Assembly (NCBI RefSeq): GCF_000759795.1 | Contig: NZ_BBMZ01000014.1 | Location: 111,441 to 175,440 of the forward strand | Source: Pseudescherichia vulneris NBRC 102420 | GTDB taxonomy: Bacteria; Pseudomonadota; Gammaproteobacteria; Enterobacterales; Enterobacteriaceae | Reading direction: 5' to 3' | DNA: 64,000 nt | Shown: one piece after another, positions 10,268 to 18,039 of the stretch | How the letters are laid out: the number at the start of each line of letters is the position of its first letter | Numbering within the stretch: position 1 is the stretch's first letter | Translations under genes and position numbers: made by a program | Notes under the pieces: model-generated | The model's database searches: none | Told to the model about the DNA's origin: nothing | Seen by the model: only the letters and a program-made list of their open reading frames with translations

Positions 10268-11098
10268 ATGAAAAAATTTCTACTTATTGCCTTTACCCTG
10301 ATGGCCTTTGCCGCGAACTCCGTCCTGTGCCGCATTGCGTTGCGGGAAGGGCATGCCGATCCTGAAACCTTCAGCGTTCTACGTCTGCTGGCGGGGGCGG
10401 TTGTGCTGCTCCTCCTCCAACTGACACTACGTGGCTGGCGGAATATTCGCTGGAACGTGGTGAACGCGGGTCTGCTCACCGCCTATGTTTTTCTGTTCTC
10501 GCTGGCCTATGTCCACCTCGATACCGCCACGGGGGCGCTACTGCTTTTCGGTGCTGTTCAGGTCTGTATGGTGCTGTGGGGAGCATGGCAGGGAGAAAAA
10601 ACGGGACCGCGAAAGCTGTCCGGTATTGCTGTCGCCGTTGCGGGTATCGCTATCTTACTTCTGCCGGGAGCCAGCATGCCCTCAGCTGTGCCTGCCGTTA
10701 TGATGATCGCCTCCGGGCTGGCGTGGGGCGCGTATTCAGTGCGAGGCAAGCGCGTATCCGACCCAACCGGTGCTACCGCCGGCAACTTTCTCCTGAGCGT
10801 GCCAATTGTCGCCACGCTGTTTCTGCTCTCACCAGATCACGCCTTAGCGGATAAGTGGGGCATCCTGCTGGCCCTGGTTTCAGGCGGGATCACCTCTGGC
10901 CTGGCCTATGTGCTCTGGTATGTCATTGTCCGCGACATCTCATCCTCAACGGCCAGCACCCTGCAGCTCAGCGTGCCCTGTCTGGCCGCGCTGGGAGGCA
11001 CGCTGTTCCTGGGGGAGGTGCCTGGTATCCGGATGCTTATTGCCGCCGTGCTGGTGCTGACCGGGATCCTGATAGTGATTGCGACCGATCGACCCTGA
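10268..11098 (+). CDS. EamA/DMT-family transporter
   Basis: A 276-residue protein with ten predicted membrane helices in two EamA repeats, the architecture of drug/metabolite transporter exporters. The second repeat contains the family's TASTLQLSVPCLAALGGTLFLGE stretch. It follows the aldo/keto reductase by 51 bases on the same strand. The substrate cannot be predicted; relatives export amino acids, purines or other metabolites across the inner membrane. Confidence 0.85.
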   Translation: MKKFLLIAFTLMAFAANSVLCRIALREGHADPETFSVLRLLAGAVVLLLLQLTLRGWRNIRWNVVNAGLLTAYVFLFSLAYVHLDTATGALLLFGAVQVCMVLWGAWQGEKTGPRKLSGIAVAVAGIAILLLPGASMPSAVPAVMMIASGLAWGAYSVRGKRVSDPTGATAGNFLLSVPIVATLFLLSPDHALADKWGILLALVSGGITSGLAYVLWYVIVRDISSSTASTLQLSVPCLAALGGTLFLGEVPGIRMLIAAVLVLTGILIVIATDRP

Positions 11099-11248
11099 AT
11101 GGGCATAGGGTGCACTTATTATTATTTGAGTGGGTGAGCCAAAATGCGAAGCGCCGAGAGATTTTTAACTTTTACCAAGGCGGAACGGTCTTTGCCCTGA
11201 GGGTGAGAGTACAATTAGCCTCTTGCTATCACGGAAGATGAGGTGCTG

Positions 11249-11788
11249 ATGCTAACCCTGGATGAGATCGGACAATCTGTCCGTAGCAACACTCAACTCG
11301 TTATTGATCATGCTGGTTTACCGTTAGCGATAGGTCCAATCAGCGATGAGGACTATCGTGTTTTATGTGGCGGGTATGGTCAGCTAGAGTGGGACTATGC
11401 TCTAAACACCTATGGCAACGATCCTGATAAATTTGAATTTTGCATAAAATTAGTTATGCAAGGTGCTGTTCAGGTAATACCAGCGGGTGCTGCAATATGT
11501 ATTTATAAGGTTAAAGAAAAGCTCTTCCAAATTCACCTTATAGAAAGGTTCACGCGTGACGATGAAGATCATCCGCTAAACGGGCGAATGGTATTGATTA
11601 CGCTTATGAGCACTTATATTTTCTGTAGAGCAGCTGAATGTGAAATTGTTCAAATAGTTGAGCCTGTACCCGAGCTCCAAGATTTTTATGCCTCATTTGG
11701 TTTTGTAATTGAAGGCTGCGGTTACATAATGTCAAATTCAGTATCTGCACTCGAAGACGTATTTATCAAATTTGCTCAATTTGGGTAG
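11249..11788 (+). CDS. Acetyltransferase-like (GNAT-fold) orphan protein
   Basis: A 179-residue protein that I do not recognise by name. The C-terminal half has the shape of a GNAT domain: a central NGRMVLITLMSTYIFCRAAECE helix followed by EPVPELQDFYASFGF, which resembles the motif B 'FY..GF' acyl-CoA edge. The A/B P-loop is weak, so acetyltransferase activity is a guess. The DNA is clearly AT-richer than its neighbours, suggesting acquisition. The ATG at 11249 follows GAGGTG closely; a GTG two codons upstream is also possible. No RHH antitoxin gene lies upstream. Confidence 0.6.
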   Translation: MLTLDEIGQSVRSNTQLVIDHAGLPLAIGPISDEDYRVLCGGYGQLEWDYALNTYGNDPDKFEFCIKLVMQGAVQVIPAGAAICIYKVKEKLFQIHLIERFTRDDEDHPLNGRMVLITLMSTYIFCRAAECEIVQIVEPVPELQDFYASFGFVIEGCGYIMSNSVSALEDVFIKFAQFG

Positions 11789-11944
11789 ACGGGATCCCGC
11801 CAGTAACTGTAGGATTGAGTATGTGTTTATCTGAAGGGTAACATGCAGATGTTACTAATCGATAGAGTCAATTGGTAAAGGTCACCGTTACTGGCTACCT
11901 TTCAATTGAAGACATTACGAGACATTCGGGTCTCCGAGGTAACC

Positions 11945-12118
11945 ATGAAAAGTCAAAAAGCGACCAAGCCACAAGCCACGTTCGACACAATGAAAGCATT
12001 TGCAGGTATGGGTGCTGCTGTTGAAGTTCTGATGAAGGCTGCTCCTGGCGCGTTCAAACATGCTACTGTTTCAGGCAAGGAACAGCAAGGTAAGCAGCGT
12101 AGTCGTAAGGCAGCATAA
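11945..12118 (+). CDS. Small lysine/alanine-rich protein, unknown
   Basis: 57 residues, strongly basic at both ends (MKSQKATKPQ and KQRSRKAA) with an amphipathic alanine-rich centre (AFAGMGAAVEVLMKAA). GAGGT lies four bases before the ATG and a clean intrinsic terminator follows the stop, so a separate small transcript is plausible. There is no family assignment; the composition would suit a nucleic-acid- or membrane-associated small protein, but that is conjecture. Confidence 0.5.
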   Translation: MKSQKATKPQATFDTMKAFAGMGAAVEVLMKAAPGAFKHATVSGKEQQGKQRSRKAA

Positions 12119-12137
12119 ACATAGCTGGTGCTTTTTG

Positions 12138-12166
12138 AAAAACCCGCCCTTGAGCGGGTTTTTTTA
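12138..12166 (+). terminator. Intrinsic terminator after the 57-aa gene
   Basis: AAACCCGC and GCGGGTTT arms (with CTTGA between) followed by seven Ts. Confidence 0.85.
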
Positions 12167-12213
12167 TGCCTCGCTACTTGCACCAACGGCATTCAGCCCA
12201 TGGAGGTGTTTTA

Positions 12214-12801
12214 ATGCGATTTTTACCATTGGTAACCGGCAGCATTTTTTACGATCTCCTACAGCATGGACGGGAGATCGAAAGCGCTATCGCACGCGAT
12301 GATGCCAGTCTATTGCACCATTCCACACCCGAACTGGAGCGTTATTTTTCGCGCCCGTTTAGTGAACTTCCTCGGCAGAACCCCTACACGGTAGCAACGC
12401 TATTACCCCTTTTCCTGGTAGCCTTTGCCTTAAACCTGCTGCCCTTTCTGCATGCTCTGCCTGGCTTATCACCGCCGCTACATGCACTGAGTTTTTTTGC
12501 GCCGTCGCTGGTAATAATAGTTGCGCTAATACGCGCATGCGTGCTGCTGGCTCGGGGCTTTACCGCCGGACTGATGGGGTTCTTATCACTCTACCTCATC
12601 TTGCTAGCGCTGGCGGTTTTGCAGGGGGGACATCGCCTGCTGACCGGAGGCGGAAGCGAGTGGACTCTAGTTGCTGTTATTCTTGCTCTTTATGCTTGCC
12701 GGGCAGTGTTTAATTGCCGGGGTTTTGTGCTGTTTACACTTTATTGCCGCACTCAGCGTCTTGCTGCGCTTGCGCGCAAAATGCGCCTGAAGAGCCATTA
12801 A
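12214..12801 (+). CDS. Four-helix membrane protein, unknown
   Basis: A 195-residue protein from the ATG at 12214, chosen for GGAGGT seven bases upstream. A soluble N-terminal ~60 residues (MRFLPLVTGSIFYDLLQHG...) is followed by four hydrophobic segments and a basic cytoplasmic tail (ARKMRLKSH). No recognised domain. It lies between the small terminator-flanked gene and the phage-type repressor, at the left edge of the phage-derived block; whether it belongs to that block is unclear. Confidence 0.6.
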   Translation: MRFLPLVTGSIFYDLLQHGREIESAIARDDASLLHHSTPELERYFSRPFSELPRQNPYTVATLLPLFLVAFALNLLPFLHALPGLSPPLHALSFFAPSLVIIVALIRACVLLARGFTAGLMGFLSLYLILLALAVLQGGHRLLTGGGSEWTLVAVILALYACRAVFNCRGFVLFTLYCRTQRLAALARKMRLKSH

Positions 12802-12936
12802 TTAGTCATCGGAGTGGCTATGCGGCAACTTTTCTCCGCCTCGCTATTGCCCGTCTTTCCAGGCTGTCAGAACGTGTTATCTGAGCAACTGCCGCAGGGT
12901 AAGTGCAGGGTTGATAGAGTGAATATTAGTATTAAT

Positions 12937-12951
12937 AATATTATTGGTCAA
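12937..12951 (+). promoter_or_regulatory. Operator-like element downstream of the repressor
   Basis: A 15-base sequence AATATTATTGGTCAA, embedded in a very AT-rich tract (12921-12990), recurs as its exact reverse complement at 13549-13563 on the other side of the repressor gene. Its left flank matches 12 of 13 bases of the palindrome arm found there. The simplest reading is an additional binding site for the repressor. Confidence 0.5.
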
Positions 12952-13045
12952 CGCTAATATATTAACATTGGCAATATTTATTGTATTGTATTGATTAGTA
13001 AGCGCAAATAAATCTCAGCGCCGGAACAAGGGCAGGGAGGCTGGG

Positions 13046-13501
13046 TCACTGTTTACGAGTAGCCAGCAGCTCTTTAAACAGCCTGTCGAAGCCAGCTACT
13101 TTTTCTTTTAAATCAGCTAAATGCCTCTCTTTTTCACTCTGCGGCAGCCTGTCGTACAGGTTAACCAGCTCCGTATGCTCAGCGCCCAGCAGCGTCCAGC
13201 CTGGTCCGGTGCGGTCCTCAACATACTCCCCTGACTTTCTCACGTAGTTCATCGCCTCAGCCAGATCCGGGCGGATCTCTTCCGGCTTAACCCCCAGTAG
13301 CGCAGCAAACTTCAGCGTCGCATCGGTGTTAAGCGGCGTGGTTCCGTTGAGGTAATGGCTTATCGACGCCTGCGTGCTAAAGCCAAGCGCCTCTGCGGCC
13401 CGCTCCTGCGTTAGGCGCAAAGTCACTTTCTTCTCGTTCCAAATGTCACGAAGACGTTTGGCTGCGTCAGCCTCAGCTGCATCAAGGGTTTTCTTTCTCA
13501 T
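13046..13501 (-). CDS. Phage-type XRE repressor without peptidase domain
   Basis: A 151-residue protein. The N-terminal helix-turn-helix (about residues 28-75: TLRLTQERAAEALGFSTQASISHYLNGTTPLN) is a Cro/CI-type XRE domain. The C-terminal half is a charged helical region with no S24/LexA-type Ser-Lys peptidase signature, so self-cleavage on RecA activation is not expected. It is divergent from the replication genes across an operator-rich 200-base region. It is probably the regulator of the phage-derived block. Confidence 0.8.
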   Translation of the reverse strand: MRKKTLDAAEADAAKRLRDIWNEKKVTLRLTQERAAEALGFSTQASISHYLNGTTPLNTDATLKFAALLGVKPEEIRPDLAEAMNYVRKSGEYVEDRTGPGWTLLGAEHTELVNLYDRLPQSEKERHLADLKEKVAGFDRLFKELLATRKQ

Positions 13502-13548
13502 GAGTGCATAGTATTCGCAAAATTAATGAAGTTCTAAGGTCAACGTTA

Positions 13549-13583
13549 TTGACCAATAATATTAGCATAACTAATATTATTGG
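13549..13583. promoter_or_regulatory. Palindromic operator region between repressor and replication gene
   Basis: Contains a perfect 13-bp inverted repeat, CCAATAATATTAG (13553-13565) and CTAATATTATTGG (13571-13583), with a 5-base spacer. It also holds the reverse-complement copy of the 15-mer at 12937. It lies upstream of the repressor start, between the divergent transcription units, as expected for a repressor operator. Confidence 0.65.
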
Positions 13584-13710
13584 CGAGGGGTAGTGCAAAG
13601 AATAGCTCCTCATCACCTGTTTTTGCCCATCCGGCGCTTCATTGGTAGAGAGGAGAGATCGTAATGCACGCTGAATACCCGCTAATGGCTACTGCTCAGA
13701 GGCTGTGATT

Positions 13711-14379
13711 ATGAGCATGACGCTTATGGCCAGAGCAATGGCGATTAAAACAGGCAACCCGCTGCGTAAGCTGGTCCTGATTAAATTAGCCGATAACGCT
13801 AACGATAGCGGCGAATGCTGGCCATCTTACCGGCACATTGCCGATCACTGTGAATGCAGTAGAAGCGCGGTTCGCGAGCATATCGGCGCGTTAATCGCGC
13901 TGGGGCTGCTGGCGAAGGTTAACCGCATCGGGACAAACAATGGGAAAGGTAATGCATCAAATGTTTATACATTAAATCTCGATTCCCCTGTGTCGCCAAA
14001 AAGCACACCCCCTGTAGCGGCACAAACGCGCCCTATGCCGTCAGAAAGCACACCCCCTGTGTCAGGTGGCGACACCAGAATCAGTCACTCTTTTGATCCG
14101 ATCATTGATCCTAAGGCGGTGATTGACGGCTATAACGACATTTTTGCCGATCTGCTGCCTGTCGCCACGCTCGATGCCGATCGCCGCGGCATGATCAGCC
14201 GCCTGGCTACCCACATGCTGAGTAACAGTACCGGCGCGTTTCTGGGCTATTTTGAAAAATTCTGTAATACCGCCCCGGATTTCTATTTTGGCGGCGAAAA
14301 CGGCACCGGCTGGCGCGCCAGCTTTGACTACCTGATGAAGCCCGAGACGCTGCGCAAAACGCGCGAGGGGGCGCTATGA
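13711..14379 (+). CDS. Phage replication protein with winged HTH (O-like)
   Basis: 222 residues. The N-terminal HTH_36-type winged helix (about residues 15-75: LRKLVLIKLADNANDSGECWPSYRHIADHC, RSAVREHIGALIALGLL) is typical of phage replication initiators. A proline/threonine-rich linker (residues ~85-120) leads to a C-terminal domain. AGAGG stands eight bases before the chosen ATG. It overlaps the next gene, a DnaB-type helicase, by four bases (ATGA), the usual initiator-helicase pairing of lambdoid and P22-like phages. Confidence 0.8.
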   Translation: MSMTLMARAMAIKTGNPLRKLVLIKLADNANDSGECWPSYRHIADHCECSRSAVREHIGALIALGLLAKVNRIGTNNGKGNASNVYTLNLDSPVSPKSTPPVAAQTRPMPSESTPPVSGGDTRISHSFDPIIDPKAVIDGYNDIFADLLPVATLDADRRGMISRLATHMLSNSTGAFLGYFEKFCNTAPDFYFGGENGTGWRASFDYLMKPETLRKTREGAL

Positions 14380-15764
14380 CGCCGCAAGAGCTGGAGGCCT
14401 GCGTGCTGGCGGGGCTGCTCAACGGTGGCGCGACGCCGGACGCATTTGACGTTCTGGCAGGCACCCCGGATGAGGCTTTCTGCACGGTTTTTTATCGCCG
14501 TACCTTCCGTGAAATCAAAAAGCAGGCGCTGGGCAGCGGACTGATCGACATATTGTTTATCAGTGAAGCGCTGGGAGGCTCCAGCCTTGCCGATTTATCC
14601 GAGATAGCCCGGCTTCCAGCCACGGTTCCGAACCTGAAGGGATACGCGGGGAAAATGGTCAAAGCGTGGCGCAGCCGCGAAGTAGCTCGCCTGCTACAGG
14701 AGAGCGCCGAGGCTATCCGCACCGCCGTCAACCAGGCGCAGCGGGATCTGTTCATTGATAACGCCGTAGCCAAGCTGCTGGATATGACCGCTGATACCGG
14801 GAACGTTCTGCCTCTGCATATTGCCGATCTCCTGCCTCGTTACCAGGATACGCTGCTCAAGCGTCTGGATGGCAGCGCTTCATCGTCTAATCTGCTGACC
14901 GGTATTCACGCGCTGGACGACGCCATGGGAGGGATTAACCCGCAGGATCTGATCGTGGTGGCCGGGCGTCCCGGTATGGGGAAAACCGAACTGGCGCTCA
15001 AGATCGTTGAGGGCGTCACCACCGCAGGCGGCGGGGCGCTGATCTTCAGCATGGAGATGGCCGCACTGCAGATCGCCGAGCGTGCTCTGGCAGGATCGCA
15101 GGCGATGCCGGTCTCTCGTTTACGCAATCCAAAGCAGATGCATGACGATGAGTGGGCTGAGTTGACGGCCGCAATCAGCAGGCTGGCGAGTCGGGATATC
15201 TGGATTGTAGACGCGACGGATCTGACCATTGAGCAGATCAGAGCTATTGCCGAAACCCATAAGCGACGCTATCCGCAGCTGGCCACCATTGTGGTGGATT
15301 ACCTTGGGCTCATAAAGAAACCGCAGGCGGAGCGCAACGATCTCGCCGTGGCTCATATCTCCCGCAATCTGAAAACCATGGCGATGCGCCTGCATACGCC
15401 CACGTTCGCGCTCAGCCAGCTATCGCGCGCGGTGGACTCCCGCCCGGCGGCGCAGCGGCGGCCCGTGATGTCCGATCTGCGGGATTCTGGCGCAATCGAG
15501 CAGGACGCGGACAGCATTCTTTTTCTCTATCGGGATGAAGTCTACAACCCTGAAACGCCTGCCGCAGGCGTGGCCGAAATTATCCTTGGCAAATGCCGCT
15601 TTGCCGCGGCCGGTACCGTTATCTATCAACAGTTTACCCATGGCCACTTCCTGCCTATCGATCGGCATATTGCCGCAGAGAAAACGCGCCTGCGGCTGGC
15701 GGCAGAAAGGCCGCGCAGGCCACAGCGGAAGTATTCCGAGCTTTACAGCACTGAGAAATTTTAA
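14376..15764 (+). CDS. DnaB-type replicative helicase
   Basis: 462 residues with the full DnaB layout. An N-terminal primase-interacting domain (about 1-100) is joined by a linker to the RecA-like hexameric helicase domain. Walker A is GRPGMGKTE at 197-205, Walker B VVDYLGLI at 306-313, with downstream LSQLSRAV and DLRDSGAIEQDAD motifs. It is related to phage helicases of the P22 gp12 type. It is coupled to the O-like gene by ATGA. Its retention beside a headless tail operon is odd if the block is a pure tailocin. Confidence 0.9.
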   Translation: MTPQELEACVLAGLLNGGATPDAFDVLAGTPDEAFCTVFYRRTFREIKKQALGSGLIDILFISEALGGSSLADLSEIARLPATVPNLKGYAGKMVKAWRSREVARLLQESAEAIRTAVNQAQRDLFIDNAVAKLLDMTADTGNVLPLHIADLLPRYQDTLLKRLDGSASSSNLLTGIHALDDAMGGINPQDLIVVAGRPGMGKTELALKIVEGVTTAGGGALIFSMEMAALQIAERALAGSQAMPVSRLRNPKQMHDDEWAELTAAISRLASRDIWIVDATDLTIEQIRAIAETHKRRYPQLATIVVDYLGLIKKPQAERNDLAVAHISRNLKTMAMRLHTPTFALSQLSRAVDSRPAAQRRPVMSDLRDSGAIEQDADSILFLYRDEVYNPETPAAGVAEIILGKCRFAAAGTVIYQQFTHGHFLPIDRHIAAEKTRLRLAAERPRRPQRKYSELYSTEKF

Positions 15765-15803
15765 ACGCGTCTGACCCGCGCTAAACAGAACGAGGAGAGA
15801 CCC

Positions 15804-16289
15804 ATGACCGAAACCATCTTAACCCCTAACTCAGCCTATGTTGATGACGGCTGCGACTGGACTGAAACCATCCTCTGGCGGATGAACGCCGGAGCCCGCG
15901 CCTGCAGTCGCTCCGTGTTTGTACCCGCTCCGCATCGGGTACAGGTGGTACAGCCGCGTATCCCCGTTACGCCTAAAAAACATCCTGCGCCTGCCATGGC
16001 TGCGGTAGAGCCAGAAACTGAGACGGCAAAAAATACCCTGTCGGCGCAGGCGCTGGTGGCCATTATGCAGGGCCGAACGTTGTCGTATCAGGCTATTCTT
16101 GCCGCTATTAACCGGGAGCACGGTGATATAACGATCACGCTGCCCCAGTTACAGAAGCGGGTGTTTGCGCTGCTGCAGTCGAACCTGGTGGAAATTCACC
16201 GCCACGACGATATGCCCGTGACGCACTTCACGCTTATCAACGTCGATCCGCGTTTTTACGCCCTTTCAGATAAAAACGCCAGAGCCTAA
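15804..16289 (+). CDS. Phage-associated protein, possible winged-helix C-terminus
   Basis: 161 residues starting after a GAGGAGAG ribosome site, 40 bases past the helicase gene. The N-terminal half is low-complexity and proline-rich. The C-terminal ~85 residues (TLSAQALVAIMQGRTLSYQAILAAIN, LPQLQKRVFALLQSNLVEIH) look like a small winged helix-turn-helix. I do not recognise a named family. Position suggests an early or middle phage gene, perhaps DNA-binding. Confidence 0.6.
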   Translation: MTETILTPNSAYVDDGCDWTETILWRMNAGARACSRSVFVPAPHRVQVVQPRIPVTPKKHPAPAMAAVEPETETAKNTLSAQALVAIMQGRTLSYQAILAAINREHGDITITLPQLQKRVFALLQSNLVEIHRHDDMPVTHFTLINVDPRFYALSDKNARA

Positions 16290-16296
16290 ATCTTCA

Positions 16297-16323
16297 CCGG
16301 GCAGGGGATCCTCCTCTGCCCGG
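16297..16323. other. Intergenic hairpin
   Basis: Perfect 8-bp arms CCGGGCAG (16297-16304) and CTGCCCGG (16316-16323) just after the preceding stop. There is no T-tract, so it may be a 3'-end stabiliser or rho-associated end rather than an intrinsic terminator. Confidence 0.5.
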
Positions 16324-16485
16324 CAACAGCACGCCTCTCCCGCCATCGCTAATCGCCCGCGCGCCACCAAAATAACCAGTGCTGCTTATTTTTTGTTAAC
16401 TCTATGGATACAAAAGGAAAATAGAGCACGTTTTTTTATTTCTTTTATCTAAAAGTTTGCACTTATTGGGAGGTGAGGGTATAAC

Positions 16486-16505
16486 TACTGTAGATTTGTA
16501 CAGTA
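16486..16505 (+). promoter_or_regulatory. LexA (SOS) box of the 63-aa gene
   Basis: TACTGT-N8-ACAGTA, a fully palindromic match to the SOS consensus, 19 bases before the ATG at 16525. The surrounding sequence is AT-rich and promoter-like. Confidence 0.85.
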
Positions 16506-16524
16506 TTATTACCTGGAGGTGAAC

Positions 16525-16716
16525 ATGCTCGATAAGACGGAGGCCGGAAGATATCTTCCTGAGGACGGCCGCGTACTGTTCACCTGCAAAAACGGTAAGA
16601 TTACGTCAGCAAGAGTCATCTACGACGACGAGCATGTTGCCTCACTTAAGGCGCTGATCGAGTTGGTAAAAATGGCTGGCTATACCGTGGAATTGGAAGA
16701 CGATCCAGAGCTGTAA
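16525..16716 (+). CDS. Small SOS-controlled phage protein, candidate antirepressor
   Basis: A 63-residue acidic protein. GGAGG at 16515-16519 is properly spaced from the ATG. The LexA box at 16486-16505 makes SOS control likely. The sequence (an RVLFTCKNGKITSARVIYDDEHV sheet region, then an ASLKALIELVKMAGYTVE helix) is not DinI-like and I cannot name it. The repressor of this block lacks a cleavable domain. In Gifsy-type prophages and phage 186, small LexA-controlled proteins inactivate such repressors, so an antirepressor role is the leading hypothesis, not a demonstrated function. Confidence 0.65.
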   Translation: MLDKTEAGRYLPEDGRVLFTCKNGKITSARVIYDDEHVASLKALIELVKMAGYTVELEDDPEL

Positions 16717-16926
16717 CCCAGCGGCGGGCATGAACACCCCGACGCGCTGTTTCTGAGCAAATGCGGCACTAATAAGGATAATGTATGTCGCGCTTTTTAT
16801 TATCACTCTGCCCGCAGAGCATATTTATCCCGCGACATCTTATCCCTCAGTTAATTCTGACACGCCCGCGCCATACCGCACCGGGCGTGTTTTGTATACC
16901 GCATATCTGCAAGAGGAGATATTACT

Positions 16927-17505
16927 ATGATCTATCCAAACACTACCGGAAAATCCGCTGAATCAGCACGCCTGTTAACCCTGGAATCGGTCTGGATCCA
17001 GGGCAAGCTGCGCATGTGGGGGCGGTGGTCTGTTATTGGCCATGGCCGGACCGGCAATATGTTTAATGCCCTGCTGGCATCGACTAAAATATCAAAAACA
17101 GCTATTCAGCAGGTGTTATCACATTTAAAAGCCTCCGGCATGGATGAGCAGGAGCTAAAAACCTATTTTCTCGATCTGCTGAGCGGCAAGCATAAATCCA
17201 GCCTGGCGTTCTGTACGGATAGCGAAGGGTTAATAATAGATAACGTCATCGCCGAGGTGCTGGTGCGTGGCGGGCACGACGGCCTGTTTAAGGTTATTAA
17301 CGATCGCTACCGTCACCGGATGAGTAAAAAAGAGATGGCTCGCCAGTTGCACGCAAAACACCCTGAATGGAGCCTGCGCACCTGCGAAAATCGCATTGAT
17401 GCCTATCTGCAAGTAGCTGAATTTATGCTCTATTATCCTATGTGCATTCAGTTTGATAAAAATCCGCAAAGATTTCGTTTGCAAAGTTGCGCGGGTGTTG
17501 GTTGA
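16927..17505 (+). CDS. DUF1133-family phage protein, possible late-gene antiterminator
   Basis: 192 residues. The start MIYPNTTGKSAESARLLTLESVWIQGKLRMWGRWS is characteristic of the DUF1133 family of lambdoid prophages as I recall it. The C-terminal half has an HTH-like stretch (MSKKEMARQLHAKHPEWSLRTCENRIDAYL). The gene sits exactly where a Q/antitermination gene sits in lambdoid phages: after the early genes and just before a terminator and the lysis cassette. Antitermination is therefore inferred from position. GAGGAG precedes the ATG. Confidence 0.75.
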   Translation: MIYPNTTGKSAESARLLTLESVWIQGKLRMWGRWSVIGHGRTGNMFNALLASTKISKTAIQQVLSHLKASGMDEQELKTYFLDLLSGKHKSSLAFCTDSEGLIIDNVIAEVLVRGGHDGLFKVINDRYRHRMSKKEMARQLHAKHPEWSLRTCENRIDAYLQVAEFMLYYPMCIQFDKNPQRFRLQSCAGVG

Positions 17506-17593
17506 ATTCAGATAAGCTTGTGAAGTTTTACCCGCTGCGACAAACAGCGACAACATAATTAAGGCGGATGCCTCTCTGGTCTCCGCCTAAAAT

Positions 17594-17618
17594 AACCCGC
17601 CATCGTGCGGGTTTTTTT
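17594..17618 (+). terminator. Intrinsic terminator before the lysis genes
   Basis: AACCCGC (17594-17600) pairs with GCGGGTT (17607-17613), followed by seven Ts. It stands between the DUF1133 gene and the holin, like the tR' terminator that phage Q proteins override. Confidence 0.85.
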
Positions 17619-17733
17619 ATTTCAGGCCCCGGGCATCACTATCAGACGATCCCGTTATCAACAGAGCCCGCGGGCCTGACCCCTCTCTTACCCCTATAGC
17701 GTCCTCTTTTCTGCGGGCGTGGAAATACAGCGT

Positions 17734-18039
17734 ATGAACCCTACAGATGGTCACCACCTGCCTTATTGGTGGTCGTCGATGCTCGGTGTTTTTTCGCTTC
17801 TCTCTTTGCAGGATTACGTTTTTATCGTCGGAGCCGCTATCTCAGCCTGGTTCACGATTAAGACGTATTACGCGAAGCGGCGCGACGAGCGTAATCGACT
17901 GGCAGAGGAACAGAAACGTACCCGGCTGTTGGCGGCTTATCTCAGCGAGATGGCAACCAGACCAGCCCATCAACGACCAGCAACGGCCGAAGTGATTACC
18001 GAAGCAATGAGGAGAATAGGCCATGACCCAGCTGATTAA
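17734..18039 (+). CDS. Phage holin-like protein
   Basis: 101 residues from the ATG at 17734; an in-frame GTG lies five codons upstream. A hydrophobic N-terminal segment (about residues 13-45, SSMLGVFSLLSLQDYVFIVGAAISAWFTI) forms one or two membrane passes. A highly charged cytoplasmic tail follows (YYAKRRDERNRLAEEQKRTR), a typical small holin or pinholin layout. Its 3' end overlaps the endolysin start by 17 bases, which supports the lysis assignment. The exact holin class is uncertain. Confidence 0.75.
   Translation: MNPTDGHHLPYWWSSMLGVFSLLSLQDYVFIVGAAISAWFTIKTYYAKRRDERNRLAEEQKRTRLLAAYLSEMATRPAHQRPATAEVITEAMRRIGHDPAD

Noticed and set aside
11838..11855. GTAACAT-GCAG-ATGTTAC palindrome as a promoter operator
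   Set aside because: Clear palindrome, but no identifiable regulator or promoter next to it; mentioned only with the orphan pair.
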